Source of the DNA: DASSFG01 sp035547915
GTDB lineage: Bacteria > Planctomycetota > Planctomycetia > Pirellulales > JAICIG01
Direction: 5' to 3'
DNA length: 64,000 nt
NCBI GenBank assembly: GCA_035547915.1
Contig: DASZTS010000015.1
Coordinates: 186,001-250,000 of the forward strand
Shown: in pieces, positions 50,039 to 58,048 of the stretch
Layout of the letters: every line of letters begins with the position of its first letter
How positions within the stretch are numbered: position 1 is the stretch's first letter
Program-made: the position numbers and the translations under genes
The notes under the pieces: model-generated
Told to the model about the DNA's origin: nothing
Databases searched by the model: none
Seen by the model: the letters and a program-made list of their open reading frames with translations, nothing else

Positions 50039-50860
50039 TTACGGTGTCGTCGCGGGCGCGCCGAGTTCGGTCGAGCGCACGCCTTCGCTCGAAATCTCGA
50101 GACGGTTCGACACGGGAGTGCGGCGACGGTTCGCTTCGACGTCGATCCGAGTCGACCATGGTGCGTCGAAGCCGCTTCCCGCCGGCGGCGTATCGACCAC
50201 GTGCGTGAGCTGGCCCTTCTTTTCCAGCGATTCGGGGGAATATTCGACTTCGATCGTGCCGCTCTCGAGGTCTATGATCCAGAAATAGCGGGTTCCTGCC
50301 ACCGGTCGGTGCCCAGGTTGGAACTCGTATTGCAGGATGATCAGAGTCTGAGCCTCTTGCGGCTCGACTTCCGGATTCGAGATGGTGATTGGCTCTAAGC
50401 CTCGCCTTGCCGGCGGTTGCATGCGCCCGTCGTCGGTTGACGGCTTGCCAATACCAGGCCCGTTCTTGCCGATCGTCGGGCCGGGCACGACGGCGGGCCC
50501 ACCCGTCCGGTCGTCGAAATTCTTCGTTGTGGGTGGTTCCGGTGCATTCGGAGATGCGTTCCATGAATCCGTTTCCTCGGGCGGGCGCCCGGCTTCGTCG
50601 GGCGGCTCGACTTGGTTCGACGCGACGATGGGAGCTGGCACCGGCTTCGACGCCGTGTCGATCACCTGGATCACGAACCCGACCAGCGCGAGGATGCCGC
50701 CGAACACCATCAAGATCCCACGCGCCCCGTCGCGCCCCAACGAGCGCACCCAGGGGTGTTCGCGATAGCCGTCGGAAAACAAAAACTCCCAGCCGAACGC
50801 ACCACCGCCCGCGGCGAATCCGCCCACCACCAGCGAGATCACTCCGACGACGCCCAACAT
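50039..50860 (-). CDS. membrane protein with Pro-rich linker, unknown function
   Basis: The 273-residue protein starts with two membrane helices (GVVGVISLVVGGFAAGGGAF and GILMVFGGILALVGFVIQVI) joined by a short loop. A disordered Pro/Asn-rich linker (about 75-145) and a C-terminal beta-rich domain follow, the latter containing TLIILQYEFQPGHRPVAGTR, YFWIIDLESGTIEVEYSPE and a C-terminal SSEGVRSTELGAP. No family was recognised. A longer frame at 50025-50885 in another phase is a shadow without the hydrophobic segments. It precedes the zinc-ribbon gene on the same strand by 113 bases. Confidence 0.72.
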   Translation of the reverse strand: MLGVVGVISLVVGGFAAGGGAFGWEFLFSDGYREHPWVRSLGRDGARGILMVFGGILALVGFVIQVIDTASKPVPAPIVASNQVEPPDEAGRPPEETDSWNASPNAPEPPTTKNFDDRTGGPAVVPGPTIGKNGPGIGKPSTDDGRMQPPARRGLEPITISNPEVEPQEAQTLIILQYEFQPGHRPVAGTRYFWIIDLESGTIEVEYSPESLEKKGQLTHVVDTPPAGSGFDAPWSTRIDVEANRRRTPVSNRLEISSEGVRSTELGAPATTP

Positions 50861-51000
50861 CCCCGGCTCCTCTTGTCACCGCCATCCTCGGCGCCGGTGC
50901 GCACAGCCGACGGGTAGTCGACCTCTTTCACGACACCTCGAGCCCTCGTCTGTTCCGGACGGGACTGATCGACCGGCGCGACGCTCGTCGCCGGATTCTC

Positions 51001-52170
51001 CTAGGCCTTCAACTGTTCGTCGTGCCGCATGTGGCTGGGCGGCTGATCGGCGCGATGCACGTTGGCCAGCGCTTGCTTGGCCCCGGCGTGCTGTTCAACG
51101 TCATTGTCTTCCCATTCGATCGAGACGGCGCCGCTGAAACCAGCCCGATTCAACTCGACGAACAGCTCTTCGATCGACGTGGCGTCGCGGGCGGTGCCGG
51201 CCGTCACGAAATTCCAGCCGTTGTGCTTATCGCCCATCGCCTGGTGGCCTCCGAGCCGACCATTGCGCGTGTAGCCGTGCATGACCTGCACACCCTTGAT
51301 GTGCGCGCAGTGGATGCGATGACCGAATTGGCGAATGAAATCGATCCCCGACACGCCCTGCCACTCCATGTGCGAGCAGTCGAAGTTGAAGCCGGCTGCC
51401 TTCTCGAAGCCGGCCGCGTCGAGGGCCGCCAGATACTCGCCGGCACTCGTGATATCCCCCATCGCCCGCTCGCTGGGATGGCATTCCAGGTCGAACGTAG
51501 TTCCGTATTTCAAGCATGCTTGAAACACGGGCGCGAAGCGCTCCACCAAGAGTTCGAGGCTCACTTTGCGAACGTCCGGAATTTCGTGTCCGCCGATCGA
51601 CGTGGGTAGCGGCGGGAAGAGGAACCAATGACTCCAACAGTGGGCGGGCGAGCCGACGAACCCCGACACGGGCACGACGCGGTCTTGCAACTTGCCGAGC
51701 TGATGGGCCAGCCGCACGGCGTTCACCAGCGCCGTCGCGGCCTGCCGTTGTGCGATCTGGCCGACCTCGGCGGGCACAAAATAGGGGTCGGTGCGGGGCG
51801 GCTGGTTGCCAGCGGCCCGCCACTTGGCATAGGCCCCGGCGGCTTCGCCCCCCAGGAACTGCACCGTCTTGGCGCTCGGCTCGTCGCCGAGTGCCTGGCC
51901 CTGTAGATGCGCGGCCACCGAAAAGATCTCCAGGCCGCGCTTCTTGGCCTTCGCCACGCGCTCCTCGGCATACGCCTTGGCGCCGGCCTCGTCGCCACAA
52001 CGGCCCAGGTCGAGTTCCCAGCTCGCTTCCTCCCAACCGTCGAAACCGACCTGCGCGATCCAGTCGAGCCACCCATCTTCGGGCACATTGCCGAATTGCC
52101 CGCGGACCAGGCCGATCTGATGGTACGAGTGTTTCCCGACGCGATGCTGTTTGGTTTGCTGATGGCCCAC
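51001..52170 (-). CDS. sugar phosphate isomerase/epimerase (xylose isomerase-like TIM barrel)
   Basis: The 389-residue protein has the AP-endonuclease-2 type TIM barrel: WLDWIAQVGFDGWEEASWEL, FDLECHPSERAMGD (metal-site Glu), GFNFDCSHMEWQG (Asp and His), HCAHIKGVQ, and the C-terminal AVSIEWEDNDV with the last Glu ligand. Members isomerise or epimerise sugars or inositols with Mn2+ or Co2+; the substrate is not apparent. The N-terminus (HSYHQIGLVRGQFGN) suggests no signal peptide, so it is cytoplasmic. No transporter or dehydrogenase gene for a sugar pathway is adjacent. Confidence 0.92.
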   Translation of the reverse strand: MGHQQTKQHRVGKHSYHQIGLVRGQFGNVPEDGWLDWIAQVGFDGWEEASWELDLGRCGDEAGAKAYAEERVAKAKKRGLEIFSVAAHLQGQALGDEPSAKTVQFLGGEAAGAYAKWRAAGNQPPRTDPYFVPAEVGQIAQRQAATALVNAVRLAHQLGKLQDRVVPVSGFVGSPAHCWSHWFLFPPLPTSIGGHEIPDVRKVSLELLVERFAPVFQACLKYGTTFDLECHPSERAMGDITSAGEYLAALDAAGFEKAAGFNFDCSHMEWQGVSGIDFIRQFGHRIHCAHIKGVQVMHGYTRNGRLGGHQAMGDKHNGWNFVTAGTARDATSIEELFVELNRAGFSGAVSIEWEDNDVEQHAGAKQALANVHRADQPPSHMRHDEQLKA

Positions 52171-52386
52171 GGATCGGCTTCTCCCAAGACGTATTGGCGG
52201 TGGCGGCGATGCGTTGTGATGTAATAACTAAAACGTCGCAGTTGAGCATCTTAGTCGCTGCGCGGCGGCATGTTCAAGCGATTGCGGGCGAATAGGATTC
52301 GCTAATCGAGAGCGGCTGAGTCGAGGCCGACCGGCGACATGGGCCGGCCAGGGAGGCCGCCGTCTGACGCAGGATGAGCATCCTTC

Positions 52387-52410
52387 AAAAAATGCCCGAT
52401 AAGAATGGGC
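52387..52410 (-). terminator. candidate intrinsic terminator of the FHA kinase gene
   Basis: On the reverse strand GCCC-(9)-GGGC is followed by ATTTTTT, 27 bases after the kinase stop. The stem is only four base pairs, so the call rests mainly on the T tract, which stands out in GC-rich DNA. Confidence 0.35.
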
Positions 52411-52437
52411 GGCCGACGGACCGCTCCGGGGGCGTTG

Positions 52438-53664
52438 CTACACGTCGATGTTTTCGTAGCGGGCGATCCGGTTCAGGTCGACGAGTAGCTTGGACGGCGT
52501 TTCGTAGCGGTCCTCGGGCCGCTTGGCGAGCATGGTGAGGACGCAATCCTGGAAGCGGTCGGTCACCGAGAGATGAAACTGCTTGGGCTTGATCGGTTCG
52601 GCCGACCGAATGCGCGAAACCACCTCGGGAACCGAATTTCCTTCGAAGGGTGGGCGTCCGGTCAGGAGGGCGTAGATTGTCGCACCGAGACTATAGATGT
52701 CGGCCCGACAATCGACCGGAGCGTCGGTACGTGTCCGCTCGGGCGGCATGTAGGGAAGGTCGCCGACGAGCTGGCCGGGACGCGTGATCTGCCGCGCCAG
52801 TGTCCCTTCGAGCGCTTTGGCCAGCATGAGGTCACCCAGCTTGGCCCGTTTCGTCTCGCGGTTGAATAGGATGTTGTTGGGCGTGATGTTGCGGTGCACG
52901 ATCTGGTGCTCGTAGGCCGTCTCCAAGGCCCGCGCGATCTGCACGGCGACAAGGAACGACGTGCGCCAATCGAGCATGCCGCGCGTGCCGAAATGATTGA
53001 TGACCTCGGTCAGGCATTCTCCATCGACGTACTCCATGGCCACCCAGCAATAAGGCCCGTTCTTGCCGGCCGCATAGATCTCGATGAGGTTCTCGTGGCG
53101 GATCGGCATCATCGTTTTCATGGCCCGCACGAACCGCTGCATCTCTTCCTCTTGCTTCGAGACCTCGGGCCAGAGCACCTTCACCGCGGCGGCGCGGTCG
53201 GCCTTCGCATCGTGTGCCAGAAACACGAGCCCGGTCTGGCCGCTGGCCAGCACCTTTTGTAGCTCGAAATGGGCCAGACTCTCGCCGACGAGGTTTTTGA
53301 GGCCGGCGGCCGTGAGCGCCGGCTGGGTGACGGCCACCGAGCGGGCCGGCAGGGTTTCGTCCTCGCTCGGGCGACCGATTTCGAGTCTCAATTCGGTATG
53401 GCCGACACCCAAAATGTCGCCCGGTTGCAGTTCGTGGCGCTCAACGCGCTGACCGTTGACGAATGTGCCTGCGGAACTATGTTCGTCGCGGACGAAGATC
53501 TTTCCACTGTCGACTTCGACCAGGCAGTGTACGCGTGAGGCGTGCTGATCGGTCAGTCGCGTAGTCGATTTCTCGCCGCGACCGATAATGAGCGTTTGGC
53601 CCTCGGCCAACGCAAACCGGCGCGGCGCATCGGGACCTTTGACAACGACGAGTTCGGCGATCAT
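52438..53664 (-). CDS. FHA-domain Ser/Thr kinase-like protein with HRN in place of HRD
   Basis: From the ATG at 53664 the protein has 408 residues. An FHA domain fills about 1-98 (GRG at 28-30, SRVH at 43-46, NG at 70-71). A kinase-like domain covers about 132-400. It has a glycine-loop remnant ASGQTGLV, the ATP lysine Lys162 in AAAVKVLW and PPER for APE. However, the catalytic loop reads HRNITPNN (Asn259 for the catalytic Asp), and DFG reads GDLM (277-280). No membrane helix is present, so it is cytoplasmic. Either it is a pseudokinase or a clade with an altered mechanism. A frame open to 54402 overlaps the divergent exporter gene and is not used. Confidence 0.9.
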   Translation of the reverse strand: MIAELVVVKGPDAPRRFALAEGQTLIIGRGEKSTTRLTDQHASRVHCLVEVDSGKIFVRDEHSSAGTFVNGQRVERHELQPGDILGVGHTELRLEIGRPSEDETLPARSVAVTQPALTAAGLKNLVGESLAHFELQKVLASGQTGLVFLAHDAKADRAAAVKVLWPEVSKQEEEMQRFVRAMKTMMPIRHENLIEIYAAGKNGPYCWVAMEYVDGECLTEVINHFGTRGMLDWRTSFLVAVQIARALETAYEHQIVHRNITPNNILFNRETKRAKLGDLMLAKALEGTLARQITRPGQLVGDLPYMPPERTRTDAPVDCRADIYSLGATIYALLTGRPPFEGNSVPEVVSRIRSAEPIKPKQFHLSVTDRFQDCVLTMLAKRPEDRYETPSKLLVDLNRIARYENIDV

Positions 53665-53844
53665 CGCGGCGCTTTGCGACAAGATAAGAGGCGAAATGAT
53701 TTGCACGCTGGACCGACAACTCAGCAGACTACCGCGAAGTTTCACGAATGCAAGCATTTTGTGCTTCTGTGCGCGTGGTGCTCGTTGTTCGTAAGAGCAA
53801 CGACCGGAGCGACATCGTGGCCGATGGCCGGCTATGATGGCTCG

Positions 53845-54576
53845 ATGACGACCGATCACTTGGTGCTCGCGACCGCCGTGCTCTCGCTGGCCGGTTTCGT
53901 GCAGGGCCTCACGGGGTTTGGCTTCGGCATGACCGCCATGTCGTTGCTGCCGCTCATACTGGGGCTCGACGAAGCGCAGGCCGTGGTCACGCTCACCAGC
54001 ACCGCCGCTTGCGTGCTGATGGCGGCCGTCACGCTGCGCGAAGTACCCTGGTCGAGTCTGCCGCGGCTCTGGCTCGGCACGGTCGTTGGCGTCCCGATCG
54101 GCTTCGCGTTGTTCGAATCGCTGCCGCAGATCCTGATCACCCGCGTGCTCGGAGTCATGCTCTGCTCGATGGTCGTGTTCGAGTTCGCTGTCACGCGTCG
54201 CACGTCGCTCCGTTGGCCGCGCTGGCTGGAGCCGATCGTGGGGGTCGCGAGCGGCACCCTCACCGGCGCTTTCAACATCGGCGGCCCGCCGTTGGTGGCG
54301 TGCATCTATTCGCAGCCCTGGTCGAAGGAGAAGCATGTGGCCGCCCTGACCGCCGTATTCCTCAGCGGCGGATTGATCCGCGTGGGACTGCTGTTCGCCC
54401 ACCGTGACCTTCCGATCGCTGCTTGGACTGCGTCGGGGTGGGCTCTGCTTCCGATGCTCATCGCCATCGTCTGTGGCAACCGAGTGCTCAGCTATCTGCC
54501 GCAGCGGCAGTTGCGTGCCGGTGTGTTCGCCGTTTTACTGCTCTTGGGCGGGCGATACCTGATTGTCGGAGCCTGA
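53845..54576 (+). CDS. TSUP-family membrane transporter (TauE/SafE type)
   Basis: The 243-residue protein has about eight membrane helices and the family signatures: LAGFVQGLTGFGFGMTAMSL near the start and SGTLTGAFNIGGPPLVACI at the beginning of the second half. It also has the two-fold repeat of the fold. TSUP proteins export or import sulfite, organosulfonates or related anions. The start may be the ATG at 53845 or the earlier one at 53824. The next gene is a TauD-type oxygenase that begins 36 bases after the stop, so organosulfur metabolism is an attractive but unproven link. Confidence 0.92.
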   Translation: MTTDHLVLATAVLSLAGFVQGLTGFGFGMTAMSLLPLILGLDEAQAVVTLTSTAACVLMAAVTLREVPWSSLPRLWLGTVVGVPIGFALFESLPQILITRVLGVMLCSMVVFEFAVTRRTSLRWPRWLEPIVGVASGTLTGAFNIGGPPLVACIYSQPWSKEKHVAALTAVFLSGGLIRVGLLFAHRDLPIAAWTASGWALLPMLIAIVCGNRVLSYLPQRQLRAGVFAVLLLLGGRYLIVGA

Positions 54577-54612
54577 GCTGCCTGCCGGTTCGTCACACCT
54601 CGAGGAGGACAA

Positions 54613-55602
54613 TTGCCGGTGGGCACCTTAACGATCTCGGCGGCGGCGATCGATGGCCAGCAAACCTATCAGGGCGAACCGTTTCCGCTCGTGCTGGAAT
54701 GCCGCTCGCCGGCGGCGACACCGGCTGAAACGACAAGCTGGTTGGCCGCGCACTGCACGCAACTAGGCGAGCAGGCCGCGCGGCACGGGGCGATCTTGTT
54801 TCGCGGATTTCCCTTGGCCACCGCCGACGATTTCGACGCATTCGTCGCAGCGTTCGGCTGGCCGAACTTTCCCTACGACGAATCGCTGTCGAATGCCGTG
54901 CGGCTGAACCGCACGCCGCGAGTATTTACGGCCAACGAAGCGCCGCCGAGCGTGGCGATCTATCTACATCACGAGATGGCCCAGACGCCGATCTATCCCA
55001 GCAAGCTCTTCTTCTTCTGCGAGCAGCCGGCCGAACAGGGTGGTGCGACGCCGCTCTGCCGATCCGACATTCTCTGGCGGCGGCTCACCGACCGTCTTCC
55101 CGATTTTGCGAACGATTGCCTGCATAAAGGCGTGCGCTATTCGAACGTCATGCCGTCGGCAAACGATGCCAGCTCGGGCATGGGCCGAAGCTGGCAGAGC
55201 ACGCTCCGCTCGGAGACGCAGGATCAGGCCGAGGCACGGCTGCGGGCGCTCGGCTACCAATGGGAGTGGCAGGACGACGGCTGCCTGCGAGCCACGACGC
55301 CCGTGTTGGCCGCCGTGCGCACGCTTGCTGATGGGCGGAAGACGTTTTTCAACCAGCTCATCGCTGCCTCGCGGGGCTGGAAGGATAGCCGGAACGATCC
55401 GGCCAGGTCGATCACCTTCGGCGACGGCACGCCGCTCGATGGTGGCGCGGCCCTGGTCGCCGCCGAAATGGCTGATGACATGAGCTTCGACCTCGCCTGG
55501 CAGCGCGGTGATGTGGTGCTGGTCGACAACTATGTCACGATGCACGGTCGCCGCACGTTCAGCGGCGTGCGCAAAGTGCTCGCCTCGTTGATTGCAGCCT
55601 GA
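54613..55602 (+). CDS. TauD/TfdA-family Fe(II)/2-oxoglutarate dioxygenase
   Basis: The 329-residue protein has the double-stranded beta-helix fold of this family. The iron motif appears as HHEMAQ (near 118-123; HxE), with the distal His and a conserved Arg in TMHGRRTFSG near the C-terminus. It also has ILFRGFPLATADDFDAF near the start. HxE instead of HxD places it near the syringomycin-biosynthesis-like subgroup. The start is TTG at 54613, with a strong GAGGAGGA site at 54602-54609. The substrate is unknown. It is probably co-transcribed with the TSUP exporter. Confidence 0.92.
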   Translation: MPVGTLTISAAAIDGQQTYQGEPFPLVLECRSPAATPAETTSWLAAHCTQLGEQAARHGAILFRGFPLATADDFDAFVAAFGWPNFPYDESLSNAVRLNRTPRVFTANEAPPSVAIYLHHEMAQTPIYPSKLFFFCEQPAEQGGATPLCRSDILWRRLTDRLPDFANDCLHKGVRYSNVMPSANDASSGMGRSWQSTLRSETQDQAEARLRALGYQWEWQDDGCLRATTPVLAAVRTLADGRKTFFNQLIAASRGWKDSRNDPARSITFGDGTPLDGGAALVAAEMADDMSFDLAWQRGDVVLVDNYVTMHGRRTFSGVRKVLASLIAA

Positions 55603-55619
55603 TCAACAGGCGCCGAAAC

Positions 55620-57107
55620 CTATCTGAGCTGCGGCGGCTGTGGCAAACCTGGCGGATAGCCCCCGGCCTGAGTTTGCACACCCGACGGAGGATTCGGGGC
55701 ATATGTCGACTCGGACGACCCGGGCGACATCGGCTGCCCCGGAGCGCCACCGCCCGGCTGTTGTCCGCGTCCCGGGAAGCGACCGTTCGGCTGCTGCTTG
55801 CCATAGCGCGCCGGCATGCGCGGCCGCCGCGGATCCTGCCCGGGCGCGGTTGGCTGGTTCTGTGGTGGCGGGCTGCCTGCTTGTCCATTTGCCCGTGGGT
55901 TGGCAGGCCGCTGCCAGGGCATACGCGCCGGTATGCGCTGTTGGGCCGCGGCGGGCTGTCGTCCCGCGGGCGGCGGCTGCGTCCGCGACGCATTCGGTGG
56001 AGATCCCTGTTGGGCCGCGCCTTGCCGACGGTATTGCTGCGGATTTTGCCAACGATTGCGCGGATTGACGTTAGGCTGACCGCCGCCCTGGGGAGGATAT
56101 CGCGCGGGTGGCGCCATGCCCTGCGCTCCGGGTTGATTCACCGGCGGCTGGTATGCGGGCGATTGATAGGGTGCGCGCTCCGCGGGTGCACCGTTCGTAG
56201 TCGGTGGACTCGGTGGGTAGGGCGTCGGCGTATAGTTGGGCAATTGCGTCGCGGGGCGGGGCGGATTGGTTATCGCGGCTGGCGGGGGCAGTGGGCTCGA
56301 CGTGCGTGCCGCCTCCGGTGGACGCTGATAGGAATTGTTTTGTGGTCCGGCCGGCATGAGCGACGGCCCTTCCTGTTCGTGCGACACCTGTCTGGCACCG
56401 TTGGCGTACGGTCCTATCGCGATGGCGGGCGCAATCGGCCCGGTGTCGACCGGATGCACGTACGATACGAGCGATCCTTCCTGCCGCAAGCGTTCCAGCA
56501 GAATGTCGAGTTCGGGCTCACGCGACCATTTCTTGTTGGCCTGGAAATCGTCGACACGGGCAGCCAATTCGACGCCCATCGTCGTCTTCGACGGATTGAC
56601 GAAGTAACCGCTCTGCGACATGCCAGCGATCACGCGGTCGAGATCACTCTTGGCGATGTCGAGTGACCAGGCCTCATAGATGTCGTCGCTCATCTTGATG
56701 CCCGGCAGAAGCTCTTGCGCCGTCGAGGCGATACTGTCACCCCATTGTTGCCAGGTCGATTTTTTCTGGGCCTGCACGTTGGGCGGTTTGCGGGTCTCGA
56801 CGACCATCTCGGCCAGCGCGTAGCCGAGCTTGCCGTCGGGGTGCGGATAGCGGATCGACAGGCGTACGACCGATCGATCGGGATAGGGACTGCTCGGCAG
56901 CCGCTCTTGTATCACCTTGCCGTCGACGATGCGCGCCACGGTCAGGGGTTCGCTGAGCTGACCGCCATCGACGCGATAGCTGAGCGTCACGCCCCGGTAG
57001 GGCGCGGCGGCCGAGTCGATACGTAGGCTGCGCGGCTGCATGACCGAGCAACCGACGACCGCCAGCCCGGCAGCCAGCCAGATGCCGCGAATGACTGTCC
57101 CCCTCAC
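55620..57107 (-). CDS. lipoprotein with long Pro/Gln-rich C-terminal tail
   Basis: The 495-residue protein starts with GTG at 57107 and has a lipobox (LAAGLAVVGC, Cys20), so it is a membrane lipoprotein. A folded part of about 220 residues follows (VARIVDGKVIQERLP, RLSIRYPHPDGKLGYA, WSLDIAKSDLDRVIAGMSQSGYF). The last 270 residues are almost all Pro, Gln, Asn, Gly and Ala, suggesting an extended surface or wall-spanning tail. The start overlaps the stop of the cupin gene by four bases (GTGA), so the two are translationally coupled. The folded part matches no family I recognise. Confidence 0.82.
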   Translation of the reverse strand: MRGTVIRGIWLAAGLAVVGCSVMQPRSLRIDSAAAPYRGVTLSYRVDGGQLSEPLTVARIVDGKVIQERLPSSPYPDRSVVRLSIRYPHPDGKLGYALAEMVVETRKPPNVQAQKKSTWQQWGDSIASTAQELLPGIKMSDDIYEAWSLDIAKSDLDRVIAGMSQSGYFVNPSKTTMGVELAARVDDFQANKKWSREPELDILLERLRQEGSLVSYVHPVDTGPIAPAIAIGPYANGARQVSHEQEGPSLMPAGPQNNSYQRPPEAARTSSPLPPPAAITNPPRPATQLPNYTPTPYPPSPPTTNGAPAERAPYQSPAYQPPVNQPGAQGMAPPARYPPQGGGQPNVNPRNRWQNPQQYRRQGAAQQGSPPNASRTQPPPAGRQPAAAQQRIPARMPWQRPANPRANGQAGSPPPQNQPTAPGQDPRRPRMPARYGKQQPNGRFPGRGQQPGGGAPGQPMSPGSSESTYAPNPPSGVQTQAGGYPPGLPQPPQLR

Positions 57108-57433
57108 CGATAGTCCTCGCGTATGGGATGAAACACATCCAGCGCCCGCACGGGACGGTCGCCGGCGATGACCTTATGCTTGACCCCGCCGGGAATGCGC
57201 CACATGGTGCCCGGCCCGACCATCCGCGACTCGCCGCCGATGATGAATTCGGCTTCGCCTTCGAGCATCAGCCCCATCTGCTCGTGCGGATGACTATGCT
57301 CTTCGACGACGGCGTGCGGCTCAAACTCGACCAGCGACAACATCATGCCCTTGCCGGCGGTCGTAAAAATATCGACCCCTGCAAAGATGGTATGGTGTGA
57401 ACAATCTTTCTTATCGACATAGTAGTTGGACAT
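57104..57433 (-). CDS. cupin-domain protein
   Basis: The 109-residue protein is a single small cupin barrel: KGMMLSLVEFEPHAVVEEHSHPHEQ gives the two-His-plus-Glu motif 1, and EAEFIIGGESRMVGPGTMWRIPGGVKH gives motif 2. These residues bind a metal in an enzyme or sensor. The start at 57433 is chosen over the one at 57439 because GAGG lies seven bases before it. It is translationally coupled to the downstream lipoprotein by a GTGA overlap. The substrate is unknown. Confidence 0.9.
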   Translation of the reverse strand: MSNYYVDKKDCSHHTIFAGVDIFTTAGKGMMLSLVEFEPHAVVEEHSHPHEQMGLMLEGEAEFIIGGESRMVGPGTMWRIPGGVKHKVIAGDRPVRALDVFHPIREDYR

Positions 57434-57557
57434 CTTCATACCTCGGGTTTTAGAGACGGACAGATACGTTGCGGTAATTCGGGAAAGCGAGAGAACACGC
57501 TGGTGCAGAGCCTGGGCAGGCATAATCCTTCGGCCGCGCGAAGCCCCGCGGCACAAT

Positions 57558-57974
57558 CTACGGTTCCGCGTGCAACTCGAACGACTCGATGATCTGGGGC
57601 AAGATGCGGGTCGGAAGGCCGGTCGAATAGTCGACGAACGCCCAGTTTGTGGCGGCGGTGGCCAGGCGTTTGCCGTCGCGCTGGCGGATCACGTCGTAAC
57701 GCCGGACGGAACTGGCCCTTCTGAACGAGGCGACCCAGGTGCGCACCACCACCGCATCGCCCGCCAATGCGGGCCGCTCGTAGGTGATTTCGTGCGATCG
57801 CACCACCCAGCCCAGGCCGAGCCGCTGATACGTTTCCGGCGGCCATCCCTGTACGGCCGAATGGGCCAGCGCCGCATCTTGCAGCCAGCGCAGATACACC
57901 AGATTGTTGGCGTGCCCCAACTCGTCGATTTCGTCGGGCATGACAACGTGCTGATGCTCGTAAACGGCCGGCAT
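57558..57974 (-). CDS. acyl-CoA thioesterase, 4HBT hotdog family
   Basis: The 138-residue protein has the hotdog thioesterase pattern HVVMPDEIDELGHANNLVYLRW, with the catalytic Asp of the 4-hydroxybenzoyl-CoA type in the D-x-x-G-H-x-N motif, then LGLGWVVRSHEITYERPAL and VVRTWVASFRRAS. It should hydrolyse an acyl-CoA in the cytoplasm. The ATG at 57974 begins at the conserved MPAVYEH. An upstream ATG at 58049 would overlap the next stop and is not needed. Confidence 0.9.
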   Translation of the reverse strand: MPAVYEHQHVVMPDEIDELGHANNLVYLRWLQDAALAHSAVQGWPPETYQRLGLGWVVRSHEITYERPALAGDAVVVRTWVASFRRASSVRRYDVIRQRDGKRLATAATNWAFVDYSTGLPTRILPQIIESFELHAEP

Positions 57975-58048
57975 CTTTTGATCGCGTATCCTGATCGCGG
58001 AGACGCCGGCGTCGCAGTCGCACAGCCGACGCGCCGGCGCCGGCTCCA

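Noticed and set aside
50025..50885. 286-codon frame overlapping the membrane protein gene on the same strand
   Set aside because: It is Arg-rich in another phase. The 273-codon frame has two clear membrane helices and a sensible sequence, so that one was kept.
53665..54402. N-terminal extension of the FHA kinase-like protein
   Set aside because: It is antisense to the TSUP exporter. The FHA domain begins at once from the ATG at 53664.
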